From: Allomuricauda sp. TY007 | GTDB lineage: Bacteria > Bacteroidota > Bacteroidia > Flavobacteriales > Flavobacteriaceae | Length of the DNA: 64,000 bases | Assembly (NCBI RefSeq): GCF_010468565.1 | Contig: NZ_WUEG01000009.1 | Span: 82,519 to 146,518 of the forward strand | Reading direction: 5' to 3' | In this document: positions 17,788 through 25,240 of the stretch, in pieces | How the letters are laid out: each line of letters opens with the position of its first letter | How positions within the stretch are numbered: the stretch's first letter is position 1 | Notes under the pieces: model-generated | What the model saw: only the letters and a program-made list of their open reading frames with translations | What the model was told of the DNA's origin: nothing | The model's database searches: none | Program-made: the position numbers and the translations under genes

Positions 17788-19872
17788 TTAAGCGTTTAAT
17801 GCATTTGTTTTCTCGGGAATTTGTAATTCCACGTATTTGGCGGGGATGGTTACCTTAATTGTTGTGCCTTTTCCGGATTCACTGTCAATATCCAAGACTC
17901 CTTTTATCTTTTTTGTTCTCGAAATAATGTTTCTAAGGCCAATTCCCTTCTTTTTCCTGTTGATGTCAAACCCAACACCATCATCGGTAATAACGAGTTT
18001 TAACTGATTGTCCATGGCTTGAAACGAAATGGACACATGTTGACTTTTTGCGTGCTTGACACAGTTTTTGAGCGACTCTTGTATGATCCTGTAAGCATTG
18101 ATTTTGATGTCTCCCAACAAATTGTCCCATGGAACCTTGTTATCGTAGGTAAAGGAACACGAAATGCCAGAAGATTTTTCTATGCCCTGGATCATATCTT
18201 CCAACGACACGATAAAATTATGAAATTTTTCATACGAAGCGTGGTTCAGCTCGTGGGAAATGGTCCGTATTTCTTCCTCCAATTCCCGTAGCTTCTCGAT
18301 AAGGGCTGCCCGTTGCTCAATGGAAGCTTGATCTTCGCGTTCGTTTAAACCGCTCAATATTAACCGTATCCCGAGCATTTCACCTAAAATACCATCGTGC
18401 AGTTCTTCGGAAATACGTTTTTGCTCCAATTGTTTCCCTTCTTGCAGTTTTCCTTGTTGCGAAAGCATTAAGTTGTAGATCTCTTGGTTGCTTTCTTGCT
18501 GTTTCTGTTTAAATTTTAGCTGGTTGTTGCTTACATAGAGCGAAACAATGATCATAGCGGTTGTCCCAAACAAAACGAGCAGTAGGGAAGCCCCCACCCA
18601 AATTTGTTTTTCTTTGGTAAGGATTTGGTTTTCCTCTATAATTTCGTCAGTTTCCAGTCGTATCCGTGCAAATTTGTCCCTTTTGGTACGTTCTTCCTCG
18701 CTGATAATCTCGTTCAATTGGTAATATTCTTCAGCATAGGCAGATGCTTTGGTGTTATCAAGCTTCGTCAACAATTTTAGCGCATCCAATGAACGGTCGT
18801 TGTTATAGGTTTCCCTTGCTATGGCGTAGGACTCATTTGCCTGTGCAATGGCCTGTACGGTATCTCCTTTGGTGGCCAATACCTCTGCATAAAAGTAATG
18901 TAGCCTAGCTTTATCATATAGATCTCCGGTTTGAGTGTTGATGTCAAATGCTTCTCGTAAAAGCTTTTCAGCTTGTTCAGTATCGCTATCAATCTTGAGA
19001 ATGGAATAGGCTAAGCTTCCTAGAGCTTTTTCATATAGTCCTGGCATTTTTGCTTTCAACTGATTATCCAAAAGCAACTCTTTATAGTAATTTTTAGCCC
19101 CTAGATAATCACCTGAGTTAAGATATATGCTAGCAATATTATTTTTAATTTTCCATAAAAGCTCAGTTTTATCGGCCCTTTCAGATTTCATCAAATATTC
19201 TCGAGCTTTATTGTAGGACTCTATAGATTTTTCACTGTTACCCATGCCATTGCCAAGAACACCTAACATGTTATAAGCAAGATGTAATCTGTAGTTGTCT
19301 TCTAATTCATTGAAAATCTTTACTGCGGCAGTAGCGCTTATTTCTCCACCCAAATAATCTTTATAGGAATCTTGAATTCGTGACATACCATAAAGCATTC
19401 TGCCTTTAAGAGATTGTGATGTGGAATCTTTCGGTAATTCTTCAAAATTATCCAGAGCATTTTTGTAATGAAAAAAAGCGCTGTCCATGACTCCTTTACT
19501 TTCCATAAAAGTGGCAAGGTCCCAATAGGAGTACCCCAATATTTTGTTGGCCTCGGCTTTTTTGGACAACCTTAAGAGTTCAGCATTCGATTTTCTAAAG
19601 CCCAAAGAGTCCCCCAATTTCATATAGGCCAGTGAAACCTGCGAGAGCTGTTCTAGTTTGGCGGTATCCTGTGGCATAGCCAATACTTTGGCTTCGGCAT
19701 CTCTTAAATAAGCTTTCCGATCTTCGAGAGACAATTCCTTGGAGGTTTTGGCTATATTCAATAATTCTTGGATGGTATCTACCTCGGGGTTGGAAGCATT
19801 TTCTCCTTTGGTCTTACCCTGAGAGCACCCTAAAAATAAAAATAGCAAAAATATTAAGGTTCCGTTTTTCAA
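17788..19872 (-). CDS. TPR sensor histidine kinase (NarX-type), lipoprotein-anchored
   Basis: 694-aa sensor kinase. It begins with a lipoprotein-like signal (FLLFLFLGCSQG), then several tetratricopeptide repeats facing the periplasm (about 80-390), one transmembrane segment (about 424-446, WVGASLLLVLFGTTAMIIV), a coiled coil, a HisKA_3 dimerisation helix with the phospho-acceptor His near residue 492 (ISEELHDGILGEML), and an HATPase with NCVKHAK, DDGVGFD and GIGLRNI. The start is a TTG at 19872; no ATG precedes the signal. Seven-repeat TPR kinases of this design are common in Bacteroidota, with unknown ligands. It is followed by its LuxR-type regulator, and an upstream terminator at 19904-19940 separates it from the small genes. 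Confidence 0.93.
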   Translation of the reverse strand: MKNGTLIFLLFLFLGCSQGKTKGENASNPEVDTIQELLNIAKTSKELSLEDRKAYLRDAEAKVLAMPQDTAKLEQLSQVSLAYMKLGDSLGFRKSNAELLRLSKKAEANKILGYSYWDLATFMESKGVMDSAFFHYKNALDNFEELPKDSTSQSLKGRMLYGMSRIQDSYKDYLGGEISATAAVKIFNELEDNYRLHLAYNMLGVLGNGMGNSEKSIESYNKAREYLMKSERADKTELLWKIKNNIASIYLNSGDYLGAKNYYKELLLDNQLKAKMPGLYEKALGSLAYSILKIDSDTEQAEKLLREAFDINTQTGDLYDKARLHYFYAEVLATKGDTVQAIAQANESYAIARETYNNDRSLDALKLLTKLDNTKASAYAEEYYQLNEIISEEERTKRDKFARIRLETDEIIEENQILTKEKQIWVGASLLLVLFGTTAMIIVSLYVSNNQLKFKQKQQESNQEIYNLMLSQQGKLQEGKQLEQKRISEELHDGILGEMLGIRLILSGLNEREDQASIEQRAALIEKLRELEEEIRTISHELNHASYEKFHNFIVSLEDMIQGIEKSSGISCSFTYDNKVPWDNLLGDIKINAYRIIQESLKNCVKHAKSQHVSISFQAMDNQLKLVITDDGVGFDINRKKKGIGLRNIISRTKKIKGVLDIDSESGKGTTIKVTIPAKYVELQIPEKTNALNA

Positions 19873-19903
19873 ACTGATTTGGTTCGTTTATATATCCAAG
19901 GTA

Positions 19904-19940
19904 ACAAAAAAAGCCCCAAAATTTTTAAAGTTTGGGGCTG
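19904..19940 (-). terminator. Intrinsic terminator after the 79-aa gene
   Basis: Minus-strand stem AGCCCCAAA/TTTGGGGCT with a ten-base AT loop followed by seven T. It separates the small lipoprotein/79-aa unit from the histidine kinase. Confidence 0.9.
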
Positions 19941-19960
19941 AGTTGTATGTTCAAGACCAA

Positions 19961-20200
19961 TCAAAGTTGTCGACCATCATGGGTAGTTTGCTGTAATCTA
20001 ATTGCACTGTTTTTTAAAAAACCCACATGCACTCGATATTTAAGTAACTTTTTTTGATAACGCTTTAGCTGTTCATTTTGATGTGTAGATGTAATCTTAT
20101 CTTGTGTAGTTGGTTCATCCTTGTGATAAGAAAACACTATTAACAAAATAGAGATTGAAGCTATATTTTGTACTAAGTTGGTTAAGGTATTAAAATTCAT
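19961..20200 (-). CDS. Hypothetical small membrane-anchored protein
   Basis: 79 aa with one hydrophobic segment (about residues 11-24, IASISILLIVF) and a basic, Gln-rich C-terminal part (LKRYQKKLLKYRVHVGFLKN). It is a probable single-span inner-membrane protein. The ATG lies five bases after the stop of the small lipoprotein at 20206-20379 and a strong terminator follows, which supports a real two-gene transcription unit. No family recognised. Confidence 0.5.
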   Translation of the reverse strand: MNFNTLTNLVQNIASISILLIVFSYHKDEPTTQDKITSTHQNEQLKRYQKKLLKYRVHVGFLKNSAIRLQQTTHDGRQL

Positions 20201-20205
20201 TTTGT

Positions 20206-20379
20206 TTATTCATCATCTCCACGTCCGTCAGGGGTAATCTCATCATCATCCGTAGCATTTTGATCCACGGTTATTTGTTCGAACATGGCTTCGGTTTCTT
20301 GCACATCGGTTTCGGTTTCACAAGAGTAGAAACCAACTGTTAATAATGCCATGGCTAAAATGCTAAATACTTTTTTCAT
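20206..20379 (-). CDS. Small acidic lipoprotein (57 aa)
   Basis: A 57-residue product starting MKKVFSILAMALL and containing a lipobox at FYSC near residue 20, followed by a short, very acidic mature part (ETETDVQETEA.., DDDEITPDGRGDDE). It should be exported and lipidated. The gene is followed after five bases by the 79-aa membrane protein gene. Upstream are a weak TACTTTAG -7-like element (about 20422-20429) and a 21-bp direct repeat at 20466-20507, next to the LytTR regulator gene. A signal or sensor-modulating role is possible but unproven. Confidence 0.65.
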   Translation of the reverse strand: MKKVFSILAMALLTVGFYSCETETDVQETEAMFEQITVDQNATDDDEITPDGRGDDE

Positions 20380-20465
20380 AATGTTAGGTTTTAGGTATGA
20401 ATGTTAAGTTTATACCGCTAAAGTATGTGGCATTTTTTGTGGTTCGGGTATTTTTGGGAAGGGGA

Positions 20466-20507
20466 TAGTATTCTTGTGTAGTCTGCTAGTATTCTTGTAT
20501 GATCTGC
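20466..20507. promoter_or_regulatory. Two 21-bp direct repeats, candidate LytTR binding site
   Basis: Units 20466-20486 and 20487-20507 both begin TAGTATTCTTGT and end TCTGC and agree at 18 of 21 positions. LytTR domains bind direct repeats spaced about two helical turns apart, which is the spacing here. The repeat lies between the stop of the LytTR gene and the small lipoprotein gene, about 90-130 bases upstream of the latter's ATG. Confidence 0.6.
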
Positions 20508-20517
20508 AAGAATTTTG

Positions 20518-21258
20518 CTAATTAAGGGCCTTTGTTGCCGTTTTGGAGAGCATTTCCTTTAAGCTGTCTATCTTATCTTTATAGGTTTTGGAGAAAGGAA
20601 GCTCTTCCTCGCGCCCATAATTTAAACTGCAAATGGATTTTCCATAATTGATCCGCGATACATAGCGGCTATTGAGAATGTAACTCTGGTGCACGCGGAT
20701 AAAGTCCTTGGGGAGCTTATCTTCAAAAGATTTTAAGGTTTTAAAGGCGCTTATTACACTGCCATCTTTCATAAAAAAATCCGTGGTGTTGTTGTCAGAT
20801 TTTAGGTAAAGGATGTTTTTGGTGTCCAAATACCGGTAATCCTTGTAAGATTTTAAGCAAATCGTGGACGGAGTCTCCTGTTTTGGGTGCAATTTTTTTA
20901 AGCGCAGCATTGTTTTGCGTATATCGAACTCGTTGTGCGGCAAGATCCAATAATCAAAAAAACCGCTTTTAATGGCATTATAGGCGTATTTTTTGGATTT
21001 TGCATATCCTATTATTATAGGAAGGCTTTGCATATACTGGTTGAGTTCGGTAACCATTTGAAAGTAATCCATGCCACCTTCCCCAAGATTTACAAGTACA
21101 AGGTCCGGATTGTATTTTAAAATGGAATTGAGTCCTGCCGAAGCATTGGTTTCCACCCCGGCACAAACCAAGTCATCATACTCTTCCAAATAAAGCTGCA
21201 ACTGAAGCTTTGAGGAGGCATCCGAGTCGATTATGTTATAGGTGTATTCCATGTGCAA
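20518..21258 (-). CDS. LytTR-family DNA-binding response regulator with degenerate receiver
   Basis: 246-aa transcription factor. The C-terminal LytTR domain (about 140-240) is clear: NILYLKSDNNTTDFFMKDG, LPKDFIRVHQSYILN and VSRI. The receiver-like N-terminal part has the expected fold pattern but not the chemistry: the phospho-acceptor position is Asn57 (DLVLVNLGEGG instead of a Asp) and the conserved Lys-Pro near residue 108 is replaced (YWILPHN). It is therefore probably not controlled by phosphorylation at that site. The start is ATG 21258; ATG 21252 is equally possible. No kinase of the LytS type is adjacent. A 21-bp direct repeat lies right after the gene. Confidence 0.92.
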   Translation of the reverse strand: MHMEYTYNIIDSDASSKLQLQLYLEEYDDLVCAGVETNASAGLNSILKYNPDLVLVNLGEGGMDYFQMVTELNQYMQSLPIIIGYAKSKKYAYNAIKSGFFDYWILPHNEFDIRKTMLRLKKLHPKQETPSTICLKSYKDYRYLDTKNILYLKSDNNTTDFFMKDGSVISAFKTLKSFEDKLPKDFIRVHQSYILNSRYVSRINYGKSICSLNYGREEELPFSKTYKDKIDSLKEMLSKTATKALN

Positions 21259-21857
21259 AATGCTGATTGCAAGTTACTAACGTAGAAAAAAAACTCATTG
21301 CAGTTTTCCCTTAAAAAAACTATGGGTTTCTTCCTAAAATGGGCTTTTTTCCTACAATTCTTTATAAAAAATCGTTAAAACAAGGATGACAGCACCAAAT
21401 TTGAAAGTTTAGTGTGCTTGTTCCACATCATATTCAATCGCGAAAAGGGAACTGTTTTTTAAAGAGTCAAATCAAGGGAAATATAAAATGTAAAAAGGGG
21501 ATGTTTTGGGTTTAATTGGTTCAACAAATAGGTTTAGTTTGTGTTTTGGCTATGTACTATATTACAATTTGTTGCGTGGGCATCAAAATTTTGGTTGGTG
21601 CTTTTTTAAAGATTCGCTTAAAATTCGATGAAATGCACAGGTTTTTTATTAAAAATGCGAAAACAGCTTTTCAAAACTTTGATTTTGTTTAACCTTTAGG
21701 ATTACGCCGGTAGTTTTTTTAGTCTGTTGGGTGTTTTGGAGATTTCAATAGAAAGAGTGCCAGTTCGAGTGGTTTTTCTTTGGTTTCGACTTCGCCCAAC
21801 CATCAAAAAATCACTCGAAATAACGAATTTTAAGCATAACGCAAAACAGGTGTTCCT
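21259..21857. other. 599-bp gap with no gene
   Basis: AT-rich region between the LytTR gene and the thioesterase gene, transcribed through by neither in an obvious way. It contains two neighbouring degenerate repeats of ATGGG(T/C)TT..TTCCTA at 21322-21354 upstream of the LytTR gene, and a REP-like inverted repeat at 21764-21819. No open frame with coding character was seen. Confidence 0.6.
21764..21819. repeat. REP-like inverted repeat after the thioesterase gene
   Basis: Arms TTCGAGTGGTTTTT and AAAAATCACTCGAA enclose a loop that itself holds GGTT..AACC around TCGACTTCGCCC. The form resembles extragenic palindromes common in flavobacteria. It lies about 40 bases past the thioesterase stop and may act as its terminator. 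Confidence 0.6.
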
Positions 21858-22247
21858 TTACACAAAAAGCGATTGTATTTCCTCGGGAACCCTTTTGGGG
21901 CGGAAAGTCTTTGCATCCAACAAGCACCACTCGGTAACTGATTTGACCAATAGCTCATCAGTGTTATTGTTCTTAACTTCTACCACACGGGTAGAAATAG
22001 GTCCTCTGTTGCTTTTAATATAAGTGCTTATTTTAATGGTGTTGCCCAAAACGGCAGATTTGTGGTATGTAATGTTGTGGTTGCGGACCACCCAAATCAT
22101 GGATTGTTGAATGTCTTTGGGAGCGACCTGCGTCCAGTGCTTTTTGGAAATATCCTGAATCCACTCCACATACCTTATATTGTTTACATGGTCAAGGTCG
22201 TCCAGGTCATCGGGAACCACATCAAAAACATCGGAGTAGTTTTTCAT
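21858..22247 (-). CDS. Acyl-CoA thioesterase (hotdog fold, 4HBT/FadM-like)
   Basis: 129-aa hotdog-fold thioesterase. The signature DLDHVNNIRYVEWIQD near residues 15-32 is that of the YbgC/FadM-type acyl-CoA or acyl-ACP thioesterases, and the second strand has NTIKISTYIKSNRGP. Cytoplasmic, substrate unknown. The ATG at 22247 is directly abutted by the TTA duplication of a MITE-like element, so any promoter of its own must lie inside the element; otherwise it is read from the glutaminyl cyclase promoter. The two genes very likely overlapped as TAATG before the insertion. Confidence 0.88.
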   Translation of the reverse strand: MKNYSDVFDVVPDDLDDLDHVNNIRYVEWIQDISKKHWTQVAPKDIQQSMIWVVRNHNITYHKSAVLGNTIKISTYIKSNRGPISTRVVEVKNNNTDELLVKSVTEWCLLDAKTFRPKRVPEEIQSLFV

Positions 22248-22249
22248 TA

Positions 22250-22410
22250 GAGCATGTTTAAAAAAGATTGATTGAAGTGAAAAATGATAATTTTTGTTTT
22301 ATATGAAGGCTTTTTTGAATCACATAGCCGTAGCTATGAGGTGATAAAAAGACGAATAAGGGGCAAAAAGGGCATTTTTTTAGCCAATTGAATTGTTTTT
22401 AAACATGCTC
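22250..22410. mobile_element. MITE-like element (161 bp) with 15-bp terminal inverted repeats
   Basis: Left end GAGCATGTTTAAAAA (22250-22264) and right end TTTTTAAACATGCTC (22396-22410) are perfect inverted repeats, with weaker matching for a further ten bases. Both sides carry TTA (22247-22249 and 22411-22413), a candidate 3-bp target duplication. The inside has no coding frame but contains a small palindrome ATAGCCGTAGCTAT. The right TTA forms the stop codon of the glutaminyl cyclase gene; the left TTA supplies the A of the thioesterase ATG. No transposase in the window matches these ends. Confidence 0.7.
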
Positions 22411-23475
22411 TTATTCCTTTTTACGGATTTTCACCTCAAAGAGTTTGTTCCAGTTTTTTCCGGTAACAAAAAAAGTTTCTCTTTCTGGGTGATAAGCTAC
22501 ACCGTTTAGCACGGAATTTCCTTCGTCCCATTCAGGTCCCTTGTTTACTTTGTTTTTAAGGCCACCAAAATTGATGACCCCTTCAATAGCACCGGAAGTG
22601 GCATCAATGATCATCATGCTTTCCTTTTGGTAGACATTGGCGTAGATTTTACCGTTTACGTACTCCAACTCGTTGGCCATATTAAAAATGGATTTGTTGG
22701 TAGCTGTTTCAATATAACCTTGTTCTTCTAAGGTATCTGGGTCTAGGAACCATATTTTTTCAGTACCATCGCTTTTAAATATTTTTTCGCCATCGTTACA
22801 GAGCCCCCAGCCTTCACGACTATTGCCATAGGTAAAGTTTTTTATCTTTTCCAAGTTGGAGATATCGTACACATACCCCATACCACTTTGCCAAGTAAGT
22901 TGGTACAATTTGTCGTTCATTATAGTGATTCCCTCTCCAAATACGGAATCGTCCATATTTATTTGCTGAAGGACTTCGCCCGTTTCAAAATTTACTTTCC
23001 TTACCGTTGAAGCACCTCGTTTACCAGTGCTTTCATAAAGTGTTCCCTTGTAAAACTCAAGCCCCTGTGTGTAAGCACCCGTATCGTGCGGATAACTGTT
23101 CACAATCTCGTAGGTATATACTTCCGGGGCAGCGGCAGCCAATAATCTTAGTTTTTTTTCAACTTCTACGGCTTGTTCTTCAATATTGAATTTGGCCACC
23201 AAGGTTTTGTTTCCCAAAGTTGGTAGATTTAAGGTCAGTTTTCCGTTTTCAACGGGCAATTCTTTCCCGTCCATATAATAACGAAGGTCGGAAATTTCAA
23301 TGTCCTTTTTGTTCTTCAGTGTAACACCCACTTGCTGGTTTTGCTGTATGTTTTTGTTTTCCAACTGAATGGAAAAGTGCTTGGCAGGATCGGCACTTCC
23401 GCCACAGCCCAAAAAGAAGAGCAGTGCCCCGGTTATAGAAAAAAGTTTGCCCATTGTTCTCAATGCTTGTGTCAT
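22411..23475 (-). CDS. Glutaminyl-peptide cyclotransferase, lipoprotein
   Basis: 354-aa enzyme of the plant/bacterial five-bladed propeller type that converts N-terminal Gln to pyroglutamate. It is lipid-anchored (ALLFFLGCGG; alternative start MGKLFSITG at 23454). After a short N-terminal beta domain, the catalytic propeller begins near residue 120 with YPHDTGAYTQGLEFYKG and has SREGWGLCNDGEKIFKSDGTEKIWFLDP, the typical cyclotransferase segments including the acidic and Trp residues. Promoter element TATATTTG at 23524-23531 (minus). Followed, after the MITE-like element, by the thioesterase gene. N-terminal pyroglutamate formation is known for exported Bacteroidota proteins. Confidence 0.93.
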   Translation of the reverse strand: MTQALRTMGKLFSITGALLFFLGCGGSADPAKHFSIQLENKNIQQNQQVGVTLKNKKDIEISDLRYYMDGKELPVENGKLTLNLPTLGNKTLVAKFNIEEQAVEVEKKLRLLAAAAPEVYTYEIVNSYPHDTGAYTQGLEFYKGTLYESTGKRGASTVRKVNFETGEVLQQINMDDSVFGEGITIMNDKLYQLTWQSGMGYVYDISNLEKIKNFTYGNSREGWGLCNDGEKIFKSDGTEKIWFLDPDTLEEQGYIETATNKSIFNMANELEYVNGKIYANVYQKESMMIIDATSGAIEGVINFGGLKNKVNKGPEWDEGNSVLNGVAYHPERETFFVTGKNWNKLFEVKIRKKE

Positions 23476-23523
23476 AAGTTGTTAATCCAAAACACCGAAA
23501 TTAAGAAGGAATTGGGATTGCCA

Positions 23524-23531
23524 CAAATATA
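23524..23531 (-). promoter_or_regulatory. -7 promoter element of the glutaminyl cyclase gene
   Basis: Minus-strand TATATTTG, eight bases from the divergent TATATTTG of the SRP RNA gene. Transcript start predicted near 23518, about 43 bases before the ATG. Confidence 0.7.
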
Positions 23532-23539
23532 AAAGGTCG

Positions 23540-23547
23540 TATATTTG
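23540..23547 (+). promoter_or_regulatory. -7 promoter element of the SRP RNA gene
   Basis: TATATTTG followed by C; transcription predicted to begin at 23553-23554, exactly where the terminal SRP RNA stem starts. Confidence 0.8.
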
Positions 23548-23552
23548 CAGCC

Positions 23553-23648
23553 GGGCAAGTCCTACACGACCAGCTCCTGCAGAATCCCCCAGGGCGGGAA
23601 CGCAGCAAGGGTATGTGGTCGTAGCGGTGCGATGTAGGTAGCTTGCCT
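23553..23648 (+). ncRNA. ffs: Signal recognition particle RNA (4.5S-type)
   Basis: About 95-nt RNA that pairs with Ffh to target nascent exported proteins. The conserved tip is clear: CCAGGGCGGGAACGCAGCA, with the GGAA tetraloop and the AGCA asymmetric loop. The helix is closed by GGCAAG (23554-23559) with CTTGCC (23642-23647), CCTACA with TGTAGG, and ACGACCA with TGGTCGT. A run of seven T directly after the last stem ends the transcript. A TATATTTG promoter element lies six bases upstream of the 5' end. Confidence 0.95.
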
Positions 23649-23675
23649 TTTTTTGTACCCAAAAATCAGATGATC

Positions 23676-24485
23676 ATGGATAAAAAAGTTGTACTGATCA
23701 CCGGCGGTTCTTCAGGTATTGGCAAATCCATCGGAACATATTTGACCCAAAAAGGATTTACCGTTTATGGTACTACGCGCAATCCAAAAAATCACCCAAA
23801 TTTTAAGGAGTTTGAACTTGTTCAATTGGATGTAAAGGATGTGGAAAGCATTCAAAAGGCAGTTTCCTATGTAGTTTCCAAAGAAAACAGATTGGATGTA
23901 CTCATCAACAATGCCGGTGTTGGCATTACAGGACCCATTGAGGAAACACCGCACGAGGAGATTCTTCATGTTTTTGACACCAACTTCCATGGCCCCGTAC
24001 ATGTGATGAAGGCCGTTTTGCCACAAATGCGCAAGCAGGGTAGTGGAGCCATCATCAATATAACATCCATTGCTGGTTATATGGGGTTGCCCTATCGCGG
24101 ATTTTATTCCGCCACCAAAGGTGCTTTGGGACTCATTACCGAAGCATTGCGAATGGAAACCAAGGATTTTGGTATAAAGATAACCAATGTAGCTCCGGGA
24201 GATTTTGCCACCAATATTGCATCGGGCAGGTACCATTCCCCTGTGATAACGGGTTCTGCCTACGAGGAAAAATACGGTCAAACGCTAAAAGGAATCGACG
24301 AGGATGTGGATGGTGGGGGGGATCCGATACAAGTGGCAGAGGCGGTTTATAAGATCATCAACCAGAAAAAACCGAAGGTGCATAACCCCGTCGGAGCATT
24401 TTTGCAAAAGTTTTCCCTTAGGTTAAAGAAGATTTTACCCGACAAAGTCTACGAAAAGTTACTCCTCAACCATTATAAGTTGTAA
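23676..24485 (+). CDS. SDR family oxidoreductase
   Basis: 269-aa classical short-chain dehydrogenase. It shows TGGSSGIG for NAD(P) binding, LINNAGVG, the catalytic Ser in INITSIAGY and the YxxxK motif in GFYSATKGALG, then APGDFAT. The C-terminal tail is longer than in minimal SDRs and basic (FSLRLKKILPDKVYEKLL). Start chosen at ATG 23676 (or 23670); the frame extends to 23643, but that part is the SRP RNA stem and its T run. Only about 20 bases separate that T run from the start codon, with no promoter element, so transcription may come by read-through from the SRP RNA gene. Substrate unknown. Confidence 0.93.
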   Translation: MDKKVVLITGGSSGIGKSIGTYLTQKGFTVYGTTRNPKNHPNFKEFELVQLDVKDVESIQKAVSYVVSKENRLDVLINNAGVGITGPIEETPHEEILHVFDTNFHGPVHVMKAVLPQMRKQGSGAIINITSIAGYMGLPYRGFYSATKGALGLITEALRMETKDFGIKITNVAPGDFATNIASGRYHSPVITGSAYEEKYGQTLKGIDEDVDGGGDPIQVAEAVYKIINQKKPKVHNPVGAFLQKFSLRLKKILPDKVYEKLLLNHYKL

Positions 24486-24524
24486 TTTTACACGTATTAG
24501 TGAACAATTTATAAATACTTAGAA

Positions 24525-25181
24525 ATGAAGTTTTTTATTGATACTGCCAACCTTGATCAAATTAAGGAAGCCCAAGAACTGGGTGTGTTGGATGGTGTGA
24601 CCACCAATCCTTCCCTTATGGCGAAAGAGGGTATTACCGGAAAAGATAATATTTTAAAGCACTACGTGGACATTTGCAATATTGTTGATGGAGATGTTTC
24701 TGCCGAAGTAGTGGCCACGGAGTTTGATGCCATGGTTAAAGAAGGTGAGGAGCTAGCGGAACTACATGATCAAATTGTAGTGAAGGTTCCCATGATCAGA
24801 GATGGCGTAAAAGCATTGAAATATTTTTCAGATAAAGGTATCCGTACCAACTGTACTTTGGTGTTTTCGCCAGGTCAGGCACTTTTGGCGGCCAAAGCTG
24901 GAGCCAATTATGTTTCCCCTTTCTTGGGAAGATTGGACGATATTTCCACAGATGGCCTTAACCTAATAGCGGAAATCCGTTTGATCTATGATAACTACGG
25001 ATTTGAAACTGAAATATTGGCTGCATCCATCCGCCATACCATGCACGTAATCGATTGTGCCAAATTGGGTGCCGATGTTATGACAGGACCGTTATCTTCT
25101 ATTGATGGATTGTTGAAGCACCCATTGACGGATATTGGTCTTGCCAAGTTCTTGGAAGACTACAAAAAAGGCAATTCCTAA
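24525..25181 (+). CDS. fsa: Fructose-6-phosphate aldolase/transaldolase family protein
   Basis: 218-aa small transaldolase-family enzyme, the short type shared by fructose-6-phosphate aldolase and MipB/TalC-like transaldolases. Family features are [29 protein letters not shown], the Schiff-base lysine in VVKVPM and [23 protein letters not shown], then SPFLGRLDD. It acts in the non-oxidative pentose phosphate pathway. Separating aldolase from transaldolase activity needs biochemistry; in Bacteroidota such proteins are usually annotated as transaldolase. ATG 24525 lies 39 bases after the SDR stop; a terminator follows. Confidence 0.93.
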   Translation: MKFFIDTANLDQIKEAQELGVLDGVTTNPSLMAKEGITGKDNILKHYVDICNIVDGDVSAEVVATEFDAMVKEGEELAELHDQIVVKVPMIRDGVKALKYFSDKGIRTNCTLVFSPGQALLAAKAGANYVSPFLGRLDDISTDGLNLIAEIRLIYDNYGFETEILAASIRHTMHVIDCAKLGADVMTGPLSSIDGLLKHPLTDIGLAKFLEDYKKGNS

Positions 25182-25206
25182 AAAGGAATTTGAATAAAAC
25201 TTAAAA

Positions 25207-25238
25207 GAGGCCTTGAATGCAAATTCGGGGCTTTTTTT
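25207..25238 (+). terminator. Intrinsic terminator after the transaldolase gene
   Basis: An 11-bp stem with several G-U pairs (AGGCCTTGAAT with ATTCGGGGCTT) and a four-base loop, then seven T. It ends just before the stop of the convergent lipoprotein gene. Confidence 0.75.
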
Positions 25239-25240
25239 AT

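Noticed and set aside
21727..22023. 98-codon plus-strand frame
   Set aside because: It is mainly the antisense of the thioesterase gene and the REP-like hairpin.
23643..23675. Upstream start of the SDR gene in the SRP RNA 3' stem
   Set aside because: These bases are the SRP RNA closing helix and terminator.
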